Assembly (NCBI GenBank): GCA_030447545.1
Contig: JAUJOV010000014.1
Location: 1 to 53,793 of the forward strand
Length of the DNA: 53,793 nucleotides
From: Sphingomicrobium sp.
GTDB taxonomy: Bacteria > Pseudomonadota > Alphaproteobacteria > Sphingomonadales > Sphingomonadaceae
Direction: 5' to 3'
Below the pieces are notes generated by a model. That model was not told where the DNA came from, made no database searches, and saw only the letters and a program-made list of their open reading frames with translations. The translations under genes and the position numbers were made by a program. Positions within the stretch are counted from its first letter, which is position 1, and every line of letters begins with the position of its first letter. Below are positions 8,673 through 16,606 of this stretch, piece after piece.

Positions 8673-10009
8673 ATGTACAACAGCCGGGACGGCTATTGGG
8701 AAGGCCAGCTGATGAACTGGGGGCCAAGGTCCTCATTGCCATATTGATCATCGTTGCGACCTGGCTGGTCGCGCGAGCGGTCAAATGGGCGCTGCAAAAG
8801 GCGATCGCGCGCACTCCCGCGCTGCGCAAGCACACGCCCGGCAACGAGCATGAGACGGTCGGGCATCAGATCGGCACCATCGCCAAGCTGATCATCTGGC
8901 TGGTCGGCATCATGGCCGCGCTGCAGTTCCTCGGCATCGGGCAGATCCTCGCGCCGATCAACGCGCTGACGCTCGAGATCTTCAACTTCCTGCCGCGGCT
9001 CATCGGCGCCGGCCTGATCTTCTTTGTCGGCCTGATCGTGGCGCGGATCGTCCGGCAGCTGGTCGAGACCGTGCTCAACGCGGCGAACGTCGACGGCATG
9101 CTCGGCAGGATCGGGCTTGGCGACAACAGTTCGTCCGCGCCGACGCCGCCGCCGGTTCCGGCTGCCGGCCCGGCGACCGGCGCCACGACCAGTTCGGGGC
9201 CGACCACCCGCGCAAGCCTCGCGCGCGCGGCCGGTATATTGGTGTTCGCGCTGATCATCATCCCGGTCGCGATCGCTGCGCTTCAGGTGCTCGGGATCGA
9301 GGCGATCTCGGTTCCGGCGGTCAACATGCTCAACCAGATCCTCGCGGCGATCCCGCGGGTGCTGAGCGCCGCCTTGTGGATCGGCATTGCGTTCATCGCC
9401 GCCAAGTTCCTCAAGTCGATCATCGAGGCGGTGCTTCCGCCAACCGGGTTCGACCAGGCGATCCGCTCGACAGGAGTGGTGCCCGCCACTGCCACGCCGT
9501 CGCGCATCGTCGCCAACGTCGCGATGGTCGCAATCATCCTCATCGCGTCGATCGAAGCGGCCAAGCAGCTCGGCGGCGGCACCATCGCTCTGTTCCTCGC
9601 GCAGGTGACCGAGCTCGGCGGGAAGGTGATCTTCGGAACGCTGATCATCGTTGCCGGCATCTTCCTCGCGCGCATCATCGCGCCGCTGGTCGGAAGCTCG
9701 ACCGGCGAGGGCGGCTATGCGCAGACCATCGTGCGCTATGCGATCATCGCCTTGTTCACGGCGATCGGCCTCACCTTCATGGGGCTTGCCAACGAGATCG
9801 TGATTCTGGCGTTCGGGCTGATCCTCGGCTCGGCTGCGGTCGCGACAGCGCTCGCATTCGGGCTCGGCGGCCGCGACGCTGCGGCGCGGCTCCTCGATCG
9901 GGCCGCCGACAAGGCGGAGGCGCAAATCGACGCGCCTTCTGCGCCGCCGCAGCAACGCGCGTCGGCTGAGCGCACGCCCGGAGACGATCGCCAGCCGCCG
10001 CTGGTGTGA
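8673..10009 (+). CDS. TM-helix-repeat / MscS-like membrane protein (CmpX type; probable N-terminal frameshift)
   Basis: About 445 codons. Several hydrophobic helices recur in a similar pattern ('FNFLPRLIGAGLIFFVGLIVARIVRQLVE', shortened here; also 'AAIPRVLSAALWIGIAFIAA' and 'GGKVIFGTLIIVAGIFLARI'). These are the conserved TM-helix repeats of mechanosensitive-channel-like CmpX proteins. The last segment 'AFGLILGSAAVATALAFGLG' resembles the MscS pore helix. The natural start is probably ATG 8673 ('MYNSRDGYWEG') behind AGGGAG, with a one-base shift in GGGGG near 8716; a start at 8639 in the main frame lacks a ribosome-binding site. Follows rarA and overlaps the next gene by 4 bases. Confidence 0.78.
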
Positions 10010-10860
10010 CCGATCGCTTCGCGGCCTACGTCGCGATCGACTGGTCGGGGGCGAAGGGGCGGCGGCACAAGGGCATCGCCATTGCGGAAGCGCGCGGCGA
10101 TGCCCCGCCGCGCCTCGTCCGGCCGCGGCACGTCTGGTCGCGCGAGGAGGTGCTCGCCTGGCTGCTCGAGCGCGCGGCGGCCGAGCCTACGCTGTTCGGC
10201 TTCGACTTCAGCTTCGCCCCGCCGCTGATCGAGCGCGGCGAGTACCTGCCCGGCGAGCCCGGAGTGCCCTCCACCGCGCGGGAATTCTGGGCCTATGTCG
10301 ATGCATGCGCGCCCGACGAGGATCTCGGCGCCGCGAGCTTCCTCGAGGCCGTGCACCGCCGCCACTTCTATTTCGGCATCGCCGACGGGGTGAAGGCGGA
10401 CTTCGTGCGCTTTCGCCAATGCGACGCGCGGTTGAACGCGCAGGGCGGTCGCAAGACCGCGAGCGCATACGACGCGATCGGCGCCGCGCAAGTCGCCAAG
10501 GCGAGCTTCTCGGGCATGCGCCTGCTCCACCGGATCGACGGCAGGGTCGCGATCTGGCCGATGGACCCGCTTCCGACAAGCGGCAGCGCGGTGGTCGAGA
10601 TCTACACCCGCATCTATTTGCGCCGCGCGGGGATGCGGGGGACCAAGCTGCGCACGCGCAAGCAGCTGAACCAGGCGCTCGAAGGCCTCGGCAGCCCGGC
10701 GGTGCGCCTGGCGCTGGAGCCCAGCGACCACCAGACCGACGCACTCGTCACCGCCGCCGGCATGCGCGCCCTTGCTCGCGACGAGCCGCGAGCATTCGCC
10801 CCCGAGTGCCTGACACCCAAGATAGCACAGGCGGAGGGATGGACCTTCGGCGTCGTGTGA
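10006..10860 (+). CDS. Conserved hypothetical protein, RNase H-fold-like (DUF429-like)
   Basis: 284 residues, no signal peptide or membrane helix. It opens with 'AAYVAIDWSGAKG' and later 'LFGFDFSFAPP', acidic strand motifs of the kind found in RNase H-like/DUF429 folds. Near the C-terminus 'EPSDHQTDALVTAAGMRALA' offers another acidic motif. These could form a metal site, but catalytic activity is inference. The GTG start overlaps the preceding stop (GTGA), so it is translationally coupled to the membrane protein upstream. No closer identification is possible from sequence alone. Confidence 0.7.
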   Translation: MTDRFAAYVAIDWSGAKGRRHKGIAIAEARGDAPPRLVRPRHVWSREEVLAWLLERAAAEPTLFGFDFSFAPPLIERGEYLPGEPGVPSTAREFWAYVDACAPDEDLGAASFLEAVHRRHFYFGIADGVKADFVRFRQCDARLNAQGGRKTASAYDAIGAAQVAKASFSGMRLLHRIDGRVAIWPMDPLPTSGSAVVEIYTRIYLRRAGMRGTKLRTRKQLNQALEGLGSPAVRLALEPSDHQTDALVTAAGMRALARDEPRAFAPECLTPKIAQAEGWTFGVV

Positions 10861-10990
10861 TCAGCCCTCGTCCTCCCGCCGCTGCAACGGCCCGATCCCG
10901 AGCACCCCGTCAATGGCAGGGCAGGGGTTGTAGGAAAGGCGATCGCTGGTCGGGTTCCGCACAGGTGGTGAAGGCGGGGCACCATTTTGG

Positions 10991-12343
10991 ATGCCGCGCG
11001 TCGTGAAGGGCATGCGAGCCCGTCTACTCCAGCTGCTCTACGACGTTCGCGTCAGCTACTGGTTCGTCCCGAGCCTGATGGCAGGCCTGGCCATCGTTCT
11101 TGGCGCGCTCGTGGTTTGGCTCGATGCCGGGCCGGCAGCCGGGCTGCTCGACGGACTGGGGTGGTATCAGAAAGCCAAACCCGAGGGCGCTCACGAGGTG
11201 CTTTCCACCATTGCCGGCTCAATGATCACGGTCGCGGGTGTCGTCTTCTCCATCACCATTGTCGCGCTCGCATATGCGGCCAGCCAGTATGGCCCGCGAA
11301 TCCTGACGAACTTCATGAGCGACCGCGGCAACCAGGTCACGCTCGGCACGTTTATCGCCACCTTCGTCTATTGCCTGGTGGTGCTGCGGACGATCCGCGG
11401 TGGGGACGAGGGCGAGTTCGTGCCGCAGATCGCCGTGATGGTAGGCCTTCTGCTGGCGCTCTGCTCGATCGGGGTGCTGATCTATTTCATCCACCACGTC
11501 CCCAACAGCATTAACGTCAACAACGTCGTTGCGCGAGTTGGCAAGCAACTCCTCAAGTCGGTGGAAAAGCGATTCCCGGCTCATCTCGGCGATCCCCCGC
11601 CAGATGATGAAGTTGCGCGCAACGACACCCAGTCGGCCGAGCGGGCACTGGCAGAAGGAACCGGGGTGGCGAAGATTGGCGCATGGACCAACGGTTACAT
11701 CGAGACCGTGGACGATGAGACGTTGATGGAGACTGCAAAGGACAAGGATCTCCTGCTTCGACTGCATCGTGAACCCGGAGACTATCTCTTCGCAGGGGAA
11801 CTGCTGATCTCCGCCTGGCCGAGCGGCAAGGTGAACGAGGAAACGCAGCGCGATCTTTGCCGCAGCTACGGTATCGGCAACAGCCGAACGCCGGCGCAGG
11901 ACATCTTCTTCCTGGTCGACGAACTGGTGGAGATAGCTGCGCGGGCGCTATCCACCGGAGTCAATGATCCTTTCACTGCAATCACTTGCCTCGACTGGCT
12001 CGGCGCTGCCGCCGCCGAAGTCAGCCGCAGGCGCATGCCCGCGTCGCGTCGCGCAGACGATTGCGGCGTGGTGCGGGTCATCGCCAATGCCTGGAGCTTT
12101 GCACGGTTCGTCGAGCAGGGCTTCGGCGGAATGCTGCAATATGTCGCGCGAGACATGAACGCGGCGCTGCACGCACTCGACACGCTCGGCGCCATTGGCG
12201 CGCACTGCACCGCATCCGGGGACAGAGTGGCTCTCGCAAGCGAGGCGGCGAAGTTGTTGTCGCTTGCCGAGCAGGAGCTGCAGGGACCGGCGCTGGCCAA
12301 GGTTCGCAGCCGTCATGCCGATATTGCGCGAAGCTTGAATTAG
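10991..12343 (+). CDS. DUF2254 family membrane protein
   Basis: 450 residues. The N-terminal half holds four hydrophobic helices ('WFVPSLMAGLAIVLGALVVW', 'MITVAGVVFSITIVALAYA', 'QVTLGTFIATFVYCLVVL', 'GLLLALCSIGVLIYFIHH'). The motif 'ASQYGPRILTNFMSDRGNQ' is typical of DUF2254. The soluble C-terminal half includes 'EIAARALSTGVNDPFTAITC', also a family hallmark. Function of the family is unknown. Start at 10991 (ATG) gives the usual N-terminus; no strong ribosome-binding site is visible. It converges with the YetF-like gene. Confidence 0.88.
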   Translation: MPRVVKGMRARLLQLLYDVRVSYWFVPSLMAGLAIVLGALVVWLDAGPAAGLLDGLGWYQKAKPEGAHEVLSTIAGSMITVAGVVFSITIVALAYAASQYGPRILTNFMSDRGNQVTLGTFIATFVYCLVVLRTIRGGDEGEFVPQIAVMVGLLLALCSIGVLIYFIHHVPNSINVNNVVARVGKQLLKSVEKRFPAHLGDPPPDDEVARNDTQSAERALAEGTGVAKIGAWTNGYIETVDDETLMETAKDKDLLLRLHREPGDYLFAGELLISAWPSGKVNEETQRDLCRSYGIGNSRTPAQDIFFLVDELVEIAARALSTGVNDPFTAITCLDWLGAAAAEVSRRRMPASRRADDCGVVRVIANAWSFARFVEQGFGGMLQYVARDMNAALHALDTLGAIGAHCTASGDRVALASEAAKLLSLAEQELQGPALAKVRSRHADIARSLN

Positions 12344-12395
12344 CAGATCGGGCTGCCGAGGAACATCGGTCGGCTCTCTGCCTGTCCCGCCGCGA

Positions 12396-12911
12396 CTAGA
12401 TCCGGCGGACACCCTCCATCACTTGCTCCTCGACCTCATCACCGAGGATGACCGAAATGACGCACGTCGTCTCCAGCACTACCGCACGCACTTGGGACAG
12501 GTCGGCGACGCCCGCCGACCGCAGCTTTTCAAACAGGTTGGATCGGGACACCCGGGTTTCGGCCATGGCCCGCTCGAGAAACTGGCCATGCTCCATCAGC
12601 AGCACCGGGTCGTTGCTGAGGACCTTCTTCATTCTTTCTGACACCTGCCGAGCCTTGGCCAGGCTCCACTGAACGAGGAAAACGCCACCGATCGCTGCGA
12701 GCGCCTGCAGATATTCGTCCGATTGGGCGCGAGTGCCGGCCTGCGCGATCAGTGATCCCGTCGCGACCGTCGCGACGAAGTCGAACGCGGTCATCTTGGA
12801 AAAGGCCCGCAGCCCGACGATTCGAACAAGCAGAACCGTCCACAGGACTGCGACTGCGGTAAGGAGCAGGCCGCGGATCACGGGCCCGAGCGGTTGGGCA
12901 ATCTCCAGCAT
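12396..12911 (-). CDS. YetF-like DUF421 membrane protein
   Basis: 171 residues. An N-terminal membrane region with two to three helices ('RGLLLTAVAVLWTVLLVRIV') contains 'GLRAFSKMTAFDFVATVATG', the conserved DUF421 core. A cytoplasmic domain has 'VLLMEHGQFLERAMAETRVS' and ends 'GDEVEEQVMEGVRRI'. Homologues such as YetF/YdfS/YrbG-type proteins are linked to membrane or spore stress, with no clear biochemical role. A reverse-strand GGAAA-N16-CGTT lies right at the start codon, so any transcript from it would be nearly leaderless. Convergent with the DUF2254 gene. Confidence 0.85.
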   Translation of the reverse strand: MLEIAQPLGPVIRGLLLTAVAVLWTVLLVRIVGLRAFSKMTAFDFVATVATGSLIAQAGTRAQSDEYLQALAAIGGVFLVQWSLAKARQVSERMKKVLSNDPVLLMEHGQFLERAMAETRVSRSNLFEKLRSAGVADLSQVRAVVLETTCVISVILGDEVEEQVMEGVRRI

Positions 12912-12919
12912 TCCCGGTC

Positions 12920-12944
12920 AACGTTGCTGCAGTCGGTCGTTTCC
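12920..12944 (-). promoter_or_regulatory. Weak EcfG-type promoter candidate before the YetF-like gene
   Basis: Reverse strand GGAAA (12944-12940), 16 bases, CGTT (12923-12920): one mismatch from consensus. The implied start (about 12913) almost coincides with the ATG at 12911, which argues for leaderless translation or for chance. Confidence 0.25.
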
Positions 12945-13022
12945 GCCATGTCCCGCCTGCCGCGGAAAACTCTTCTGAATTGATCAGACGTCCCTGGCGA
13001 CTGCACCGGCAAGCAGCAACTC

Positions 13023-13047
13023 AGAACCGTTAGAACCCGCGCGCGTT
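13023..13047 (+). promoter_or_regulatory. Candidate EcfG-type promoter of the 28-aa membrane protein
   Basis: AGAAC (13023-13027), 16 bases, CGTT (13044-13047): one mismatch from GGAAC-N16-CGTT. The expected start near 13054 leaves a very short leader carrying GGAGGAGG (13054-13061) and the ATG at 13067. Confidence 0.5.
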
Positions 13048-13066
13048 AGTCTCGGAGGAGGTAGTG

Positions 13067-13153
13067 ATGCTCAAGATTCTCGGTTGGGTAGTCGGCATCG
13101 TTTTTCTGATCGGCCTTCTTGTCGTGGGGGGGGTTCTCAAGGCGATTTTCTGA
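13067..13153 (+). CDS. 28-aa single-pass membrane microprotein
   Basis: A reading frame of 28 residues begins 'MLKILGWVVGIVFL' and ends 'LLVVGGVLKAIF'. It is one uninterrupted hydrophobic helix flanked by Lys at position 3 and Lys at 25. An unusually strong ribosome-binding site (GGAGGAGG) precedes the ATG at 5-base spacing, and an EcfG-type promoter candidate sits just upstream; together these make chance unlikely. A run of eight G near 13126-13133 lies inside the gene, and a one-base error there would extend it into the next gene's leader. No family recognised. The next gene, a YkuD-like lipoprotein, starts 43 bases later and may be co-transcribed. Confidence 0.6.
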   Translation: MLKILGWVVGIVFLIGLLVVGGVLKAIF

Positions 13154-13196
13154 CGATCATTGTGAAGGGGCGGGCCTTTTACAAAGGACAAGTGCA

Positions 13197-13928
13197 TTGA
13201 CGATCACAGGGAAAATGCTGGCTGCCTGCGCACTGATCAGCGTCGCCGCGTGCGACGTCAATGTGAACACGGGCAACGACAGCGGTGAATCACCCGCGGC
13301 TCAGTCCCGCAACACGGCCGAGCAATCGGGGTCGGCGAACCTGTCGCAGGAAGACCGGCAAGCGATTGCTCGGGCAAAGGCGCTTTCCGAGGGCCAGGGC
13401 TCGCAAGCGGAGCGCGCGCGAATGCGGCAGCAAGCGCGCGCGGAAATGCAGGATCTGCGACTGGTGGTCGACCAGAGCGACCGCAAGCTGCGCATCTACC
13501 GCGGCGATCGCCTGCTGCACACTCACGACGTTGCCGTGGGCACCGAGAAGAACCCCACTCCGATTGGCGAGTTCGCGTTCCACCGCGTCGATGTCAATCC
13601 GCGCTGGGTGCCGCCGAACAGCGAGTGGGCGGAGGAACGCGAGCCAAAGGCGCCCGGCGATCCCGAAAACCCGATGGGCCGCGCCCGTCTCGTCTACAAG
13701 ATGCCGTACACGATCCACGGAACGGACAATCTGCAGTCGCTCGGAAAGGCCGTTTCCCACGGTTCGATCCGACTAGCCAACGAGCATGTCATTCCGTTGG
13801 CCGAAATGCTTCTGAAGGCGGGCAACTCCTGGGACGGGCAGCAATGGTTCCGCAAGATGGTCGATAACCGCAAGGAGGAATATCAAATCCCGCTCGAGCA
13901 GGAGGTCCCGCTCAAGATCCAGGAATAG
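13197..13928 (+). CDS. YkuD-domain lipoprotein with Ser in place of the catalytic Cys
   Basis: About 243 residues from the TTG at 13197 (AAAGGA at 13183-13188). A short signal sequence ends in a lipobox 'LISVAAC', so the mature protein is probably an outer- or inner-membrane lipoprotein. A Gln/Ala/Arg-rich linker precedes a YkuD domain: 'LVVDQSDRKLRIYRGDRL', 'TPIGEFAFHRVDVNPRWVPP' and 'PYTIHGTDN'. The active-site block reads 'AVSHGSIRLANEH': the nucleophilic Cys of SHGC is Ser (codon TCG). The rest of the fold looks intact, so it may be a non-catalytic peptidoglycan-binding homologue or use Ser; which is not decidable here. Likely in one unit with the upstream microprotein. Confidence 0.85.
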   Translation: MTITGKMLAACALISVAACDVNVNTGNDSGESPAAQSRNTAEQSGSANLSQEDRQAIARAKALSEGQGSQAERARMRQQARAEMQDLRLVVDQSDRKLRIYRGDRLLHTHDVAVGTEKNPTPIGEFAFHRVDVNPRWVPPNSEWAEEREPKAPGDPENPMGRARLVYKMPYTIHGTDNLQSLGKAVSHGSIRLANEHVIPLAEMLLKAGNSWDGQQWFRKMVDNRKEEYQIPLEQEVPLKIQE

Positions 13929-14109
13929 CGAGGGCCGCGACCCGCGCCCGCCAGGTGCGATCCAGCTGACCGGCAACGGGAACAGTTGATGCGGACGCGC
14001 CCCTCGCCCATGCGAATAGAAAGTGCCGACGCACCGGAGTGTCCGCAATGGGTGGAACGCACGCGTCGGAACACGCAGAGCTACTAAGAGCCAAGCTCAA
14101 AGCTCTTCT

Positions 14110-14712
14110 TCACGGCGGTGTCGTGACCTCAGCTTCCAGCTGGTAGTGAATGGGCTTGAAGCTGCCGCCGTTGGAAGCATAGGCCGAACAGGCTGTCACC
14201 CCGACGATCAGGTCCATCTCCGCGCGCAGCCGGACATAGTCTCCGGGCCGGCTCACCGGCGGCTCGACACGCAGCCTTCCGTCAGCGGCGACGGACACGT
14301 TCATGAACAGGTTGAACGCGCACGGGATCATGTCAGGTTCGACACCGTAAGGTGCAAGCGCCTCGGTCAGGTTGCCGAAGCAGCCGCGATGCACCGGCTC
14401 GTGCGGATAGAAGTAGCGAAAGGTCGCCTCGCTGCATGGCGTCAGGAGGAAATCATGACGCCCGACACTATCCTCGACGATTGCCAGCATTGGCCTTGAA
14501 CGGTTCGACCACAAGCGATTGCCGGACGTGAGCGCAATCGTCTGCTCGTAATCGAACGTCCGCCCGTTGGAGATCGCCTCACGCACGTCGGCAGCGTTGT
14601 AGGCGACCAGGTCCGACACCTGGACGCCCTCGGGGTCTATGACCCGCAGCGTCTGCCCTTTGCGCAACTGCAAGGCCACCCCGGTGCGCGGCTCGATCTG
14701 GGTGACCGTCAC
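14110..14712 (-). CDS. DUF1989 / urea carboxylase-associated family protein
   Basis: 200 residues, cytosolic. Family hallmarks: 'RKGQTLRVIDPEGVQVSDLV', 'NGRTFDYEQTIALTSGNRLW', 'SNRSRPMLAIVEDSVGRHD' and 'CAFNLFMNVSVAADGRLRVE'. DUF1989 proteins share a cupin-like fold with aminomethyl/urea carboxylase-associated subunits, act around guanidine/urea and amine metabolism, and often sit beside YqcI/YcgG enzymes. The gene overlaps the upstream YqcI/YcgG gene by ATGA, so the two are one operon. The promoter at 15421-15445 suggests stress induction. Convergent with the YkuD lipoprotein; a weak 6-bp hairpin (14086-14107) lies between. Confidence 0.88.
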   Translation of the reverse strand: MTVTQIEPRTGVALQLRKGQTLRVIDPEGVQVSDLVAYNAADVREAISNGRTFDYEQTIALTSGNRLWSNRSRPMLAIVEDSVGRHDFLLTPCSEATFRYFYPHEPVHRGCFGNLTEALAPYGVEPDMIPCAFNLFMNVSVAADGRLRVEPPVSRPGDYVRLRAEMDLIVGVTACSAYASNGGSFKPIHYQLEAEVTTPP

Positions 14713-15389
14713 GCGTCGCGCGGATCGCGAAACGGGCAGCGCCAGCCCTCCCCGACGTCGCGCCCGCTATACTGCCGCGCCTCGCTCCTTTCCCCGAAAC
14801 GCGCGAGCATCGGATTCACACTACCGCAAAGCGCAACGTCGCGCCTGATGATCATCTCGCGCAGCCGCTCATAGCGGCCTTCCTCTCGCAGGCGTTCGAA
14901 CTGGTCGTGCAGGTTGAACACCAGCGTTGGCCGCGGGACGCGCCGCGCCGGGCGCGAGGCATTGGGATGCAGGCCGATCACGAAGAACGCGGCCCCGCCG
15001 AAGCTGAGCGAGAATTGCGGATCGTCGGGGTCCGAACTCACGGTCTCATCGTAAGGCTGGCCGCGCCACTCGTCCTTCTCGGCAAGCGATTGCAACCGCT
15101 TCCACATGGCCGCTTCGAACTGTTTCTCGGCCAGTTCCAGCGGGCCTTCGAACACCACCGCCAGGCTCCGCAGCCCGGCCGGGTTCCTGCGATATTCCCT
15201 GACCCACTCGATGAGTTCTGAGTGTATCCGCACATCGTCCCAGGCGCTGTCGAGCGAGTGGCACACGAGCGTCCGCAGCGTACCGCGCGCCATCGCCGAC
15301 TTGGCGCCCACCCATGGAAATGCCTCGTCGGCGATGGTCGCCAGCAACTCTTCGCGCCTTTTCAGGACAGTCATGTCATCGAGGAGCAT
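14709..15389 (-). CDS. YqcI/YcgG family heme-dependent N-hydroxylase-like protein (GntA-like)
   Basis: 226 residues from ATG 15389. Conserved family blocks: 'AFPWVGAKSAMARGTLRTLV', 'EFxxEYRRNPAGLRSLAVVF'-like text ('REYRRNPAGLRSLAVVFEGP'), 'FSLSFGGAAFFVIGLHPNAS' and 'ARRVPRPTLVFNLHDQFERL'. PF08892 members include GntA of guanitoxin biosynthesis and arginine/guanidine N-hydroxylases that use heme. Substrate here is unknown; the guanitoxin pathway itself is not implied. A longer frame opens at 15500, but a perfect EcfG-type promoter at 15421-15445 would start RNA inside it, so 15389 is preferred. Operon with DUF1989. Confidence 0.85.
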   Translation of the reverse strand: MLLDDMTVLKRREELLATIADEAFPWVGAKSAMARGTLRTLVCHSLDSAWDDVRIHSELIEWVREYRRNPAGLRSLAVVFEGPLELAEKQFEAAMWKRLQSLAEKDEWRGQPYDETVSSDPDDPQFSLSFGGAAFFVIGLHPNASRPARRVPRPTLVFNLHDQFERLREEGRYERLREMIIRRDVALCGSVNPMLARFGERSEARQYSGRDVGEGWRCPFRDPRDA

Positions 15390-15420
15390 GGGAAAGTCAC
15401 CGGTTTCGATCTGCAACAGG

Positions 15421-15445
15421 AACGGGAGGACCAAGCCTAGGTTCC
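15421..15445 (-). promoter_or_regulatory. EcfG-type promoter of the YqcI/YcgG-DUF1989 operon
   Basis: On the reverse strand GGAAC (15445-15441), 16 bases, CGTT (15424-15421): an exact match to the EcfG consensus and spacing. The implied transcription start near 15413 leaves about 24 bases before the ATG at 15389. Confidence 0.7.
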
Positions 15446-15518
15446 GGGACAGACCTGAGGCAGCGGACGCCGCCTGGATCCCCCTTCGCCTCTTCCGCAT
15501 AGGGAAACTTCGGGTTCG

Positions 15519-16559
15519 ATGAAGGCTTTGTATGGCATGGAAGACGCTATCGATCGTGACTCAACGGGCAAGGCCAGGCCTTTGGCCGCGAGCTATGTGC
15601 TGCCGATTGCAGCACAGGTTTCCCAGGCGCGGGCGCTGTCCGGCTATCTCAAGCGACTGAGCCGAACGATCGACGAGGTGATCGTGGTGGACGGCTCCCC
15701 GCCCGAGACGTTCGACACGCATGCTCGCTCCTGGTCGTCCCACGTTCGTCATCTGCGCCCGGCAGGGCGAACCACCAACGGCAAGGTGGCAGGGGTCATG
15801 ACGGGCGTGCGCGAAGCGCGGCATGAATGCGTGATCATCGCCGATGATGATGTGCGCTATCGTCGGGCGGAGCTCGTCAGGATGCTGGCCTTGCTCCAGG
15901 AGCACGAGGTGGTGCGCCCGCAGAATTTCTTCAGCCCTCAGCCCTGGCATGCGCGCTGGGATACAGCACGCAGTCTGCTGAACCGGCTTAGGGACGGCGA
16001 TTGGCCCGGGACGCTCGGCGTGCGCCGCTCGGTGCTGCTGGACGCGGGCGGTTACTCGGGAGAGGTGCTGTTCGAGAATCTGGAACTGGTTCGCACCGTG
16101 AGGGCGGGTGGAGGCCGGGAAGCAGTGCCGTTCGATCTGTTCGTCGAGCGCCGGCCGCCCGATGCGACTCACTTCTTCTCGCAGCGGGTCCGCCAGGCCT
16201 ATGACGAATGGGCGCGGCCGACCCGCCTGGCTGCACAGCTGGCCCTGCTGCCCGCGGCCGTGCTCGCGTACCGACGCGGTCCAGGCTGGCTGCTGGCAGC
16301 CGCGGCAGGCGCCGTGGCGGCTGCGGAGATGGGGCGCAGGAAGGGGAAGGGCGCAACCGTTTTTCCAGCGAGCACTGCTCTGTGGGCGCCGGCATGGCTG
16401 GCCGAGCGAGCTGTGACCTCGTGGATGGCTTTGGGCACGCGGCTTGTCTTCGGAGGCGTGCGTTATCGAACCACCCGCCTGAAGAATGCCGCCACTCCCC
16501 GGCATATCCTCGAGGAAAAAATTCGCGCGCTTCCCGACGGCGGGGCTCAGGATTGGTAG
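15519..16559 (+). CDS. GT2-family glycosyltransferase
   Basis: 346 residues. GT-A fold N-terminal domain: 'YVLPIAAQVSQARALSGYLK', 'DEVIVVDGSPPETFD' (nucleotide-sugar binding), 'HECVIIADDDVRY' (DxD-type metal motif) and 'WPGTLGVRRSVLLDAGGYSG'. A hydrophobic C-terminal part ('LAAQLALLPAAVLAYRR', 'GWLLAAAAGAVAAAEMG') suggests membrane attachment. Donor and acceptor are unknown. ATG at 15519 is used; an in-frame ATG at 15537, with GAAGG upstream, is a good alternative. Divergent from the YqcI/YcgG operon and followed by heme oxygenase 47 bases later. Confidence 0.85.
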   Translation: MKALYGMEDAIDRDSTGKARPLAASYVLPIAAQVSQARALSGYLKRLSRTIDEVIVVDGSPPETFDTHARSWSSHVRHLRPAGRTTNGKVAGVMTGVREARHECVIIADDDVRYRRAELVRMLALLQEHEVVRPQNFFSPQPWHARWDTARSLLNRLRDGDWPGTLGVRRSVLLDAGGYSGEVLFENLELVRTVRAGGGREAVPFDLFVERRPPDATHFFSQRVRQAYDEWARPTRLAAQLALLPAAVLAYRRGPGWLLAAAAGAVAAAEMGRRKGKGATVFPASTALWAPAWLAERAVTSWMALGTRLVFGGVRYRTTRLKNAATPRHILEEKIRALPDGGAQDW

Positions 16560-16606
16560 CACCGCGACAGGTCGACACCGCTTGCCGGCCCGCCTACCGA
16601 CGAGCG

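Noticed and set aside
10614..10985. Reverse-strand small gene before the DUF2254 gene
   Set aside because: No ribosome-binding site, no conserved features, and it overlaps the well-supported forward gene ending at 10860.
14086..14107. Bidirectional terminator between the YkuD lipoprotein and DUF1989 genes
   Set aside because: Only a 6-bp A/T-containing stem with a 10-base loop and no T-run; too weak to annotate.
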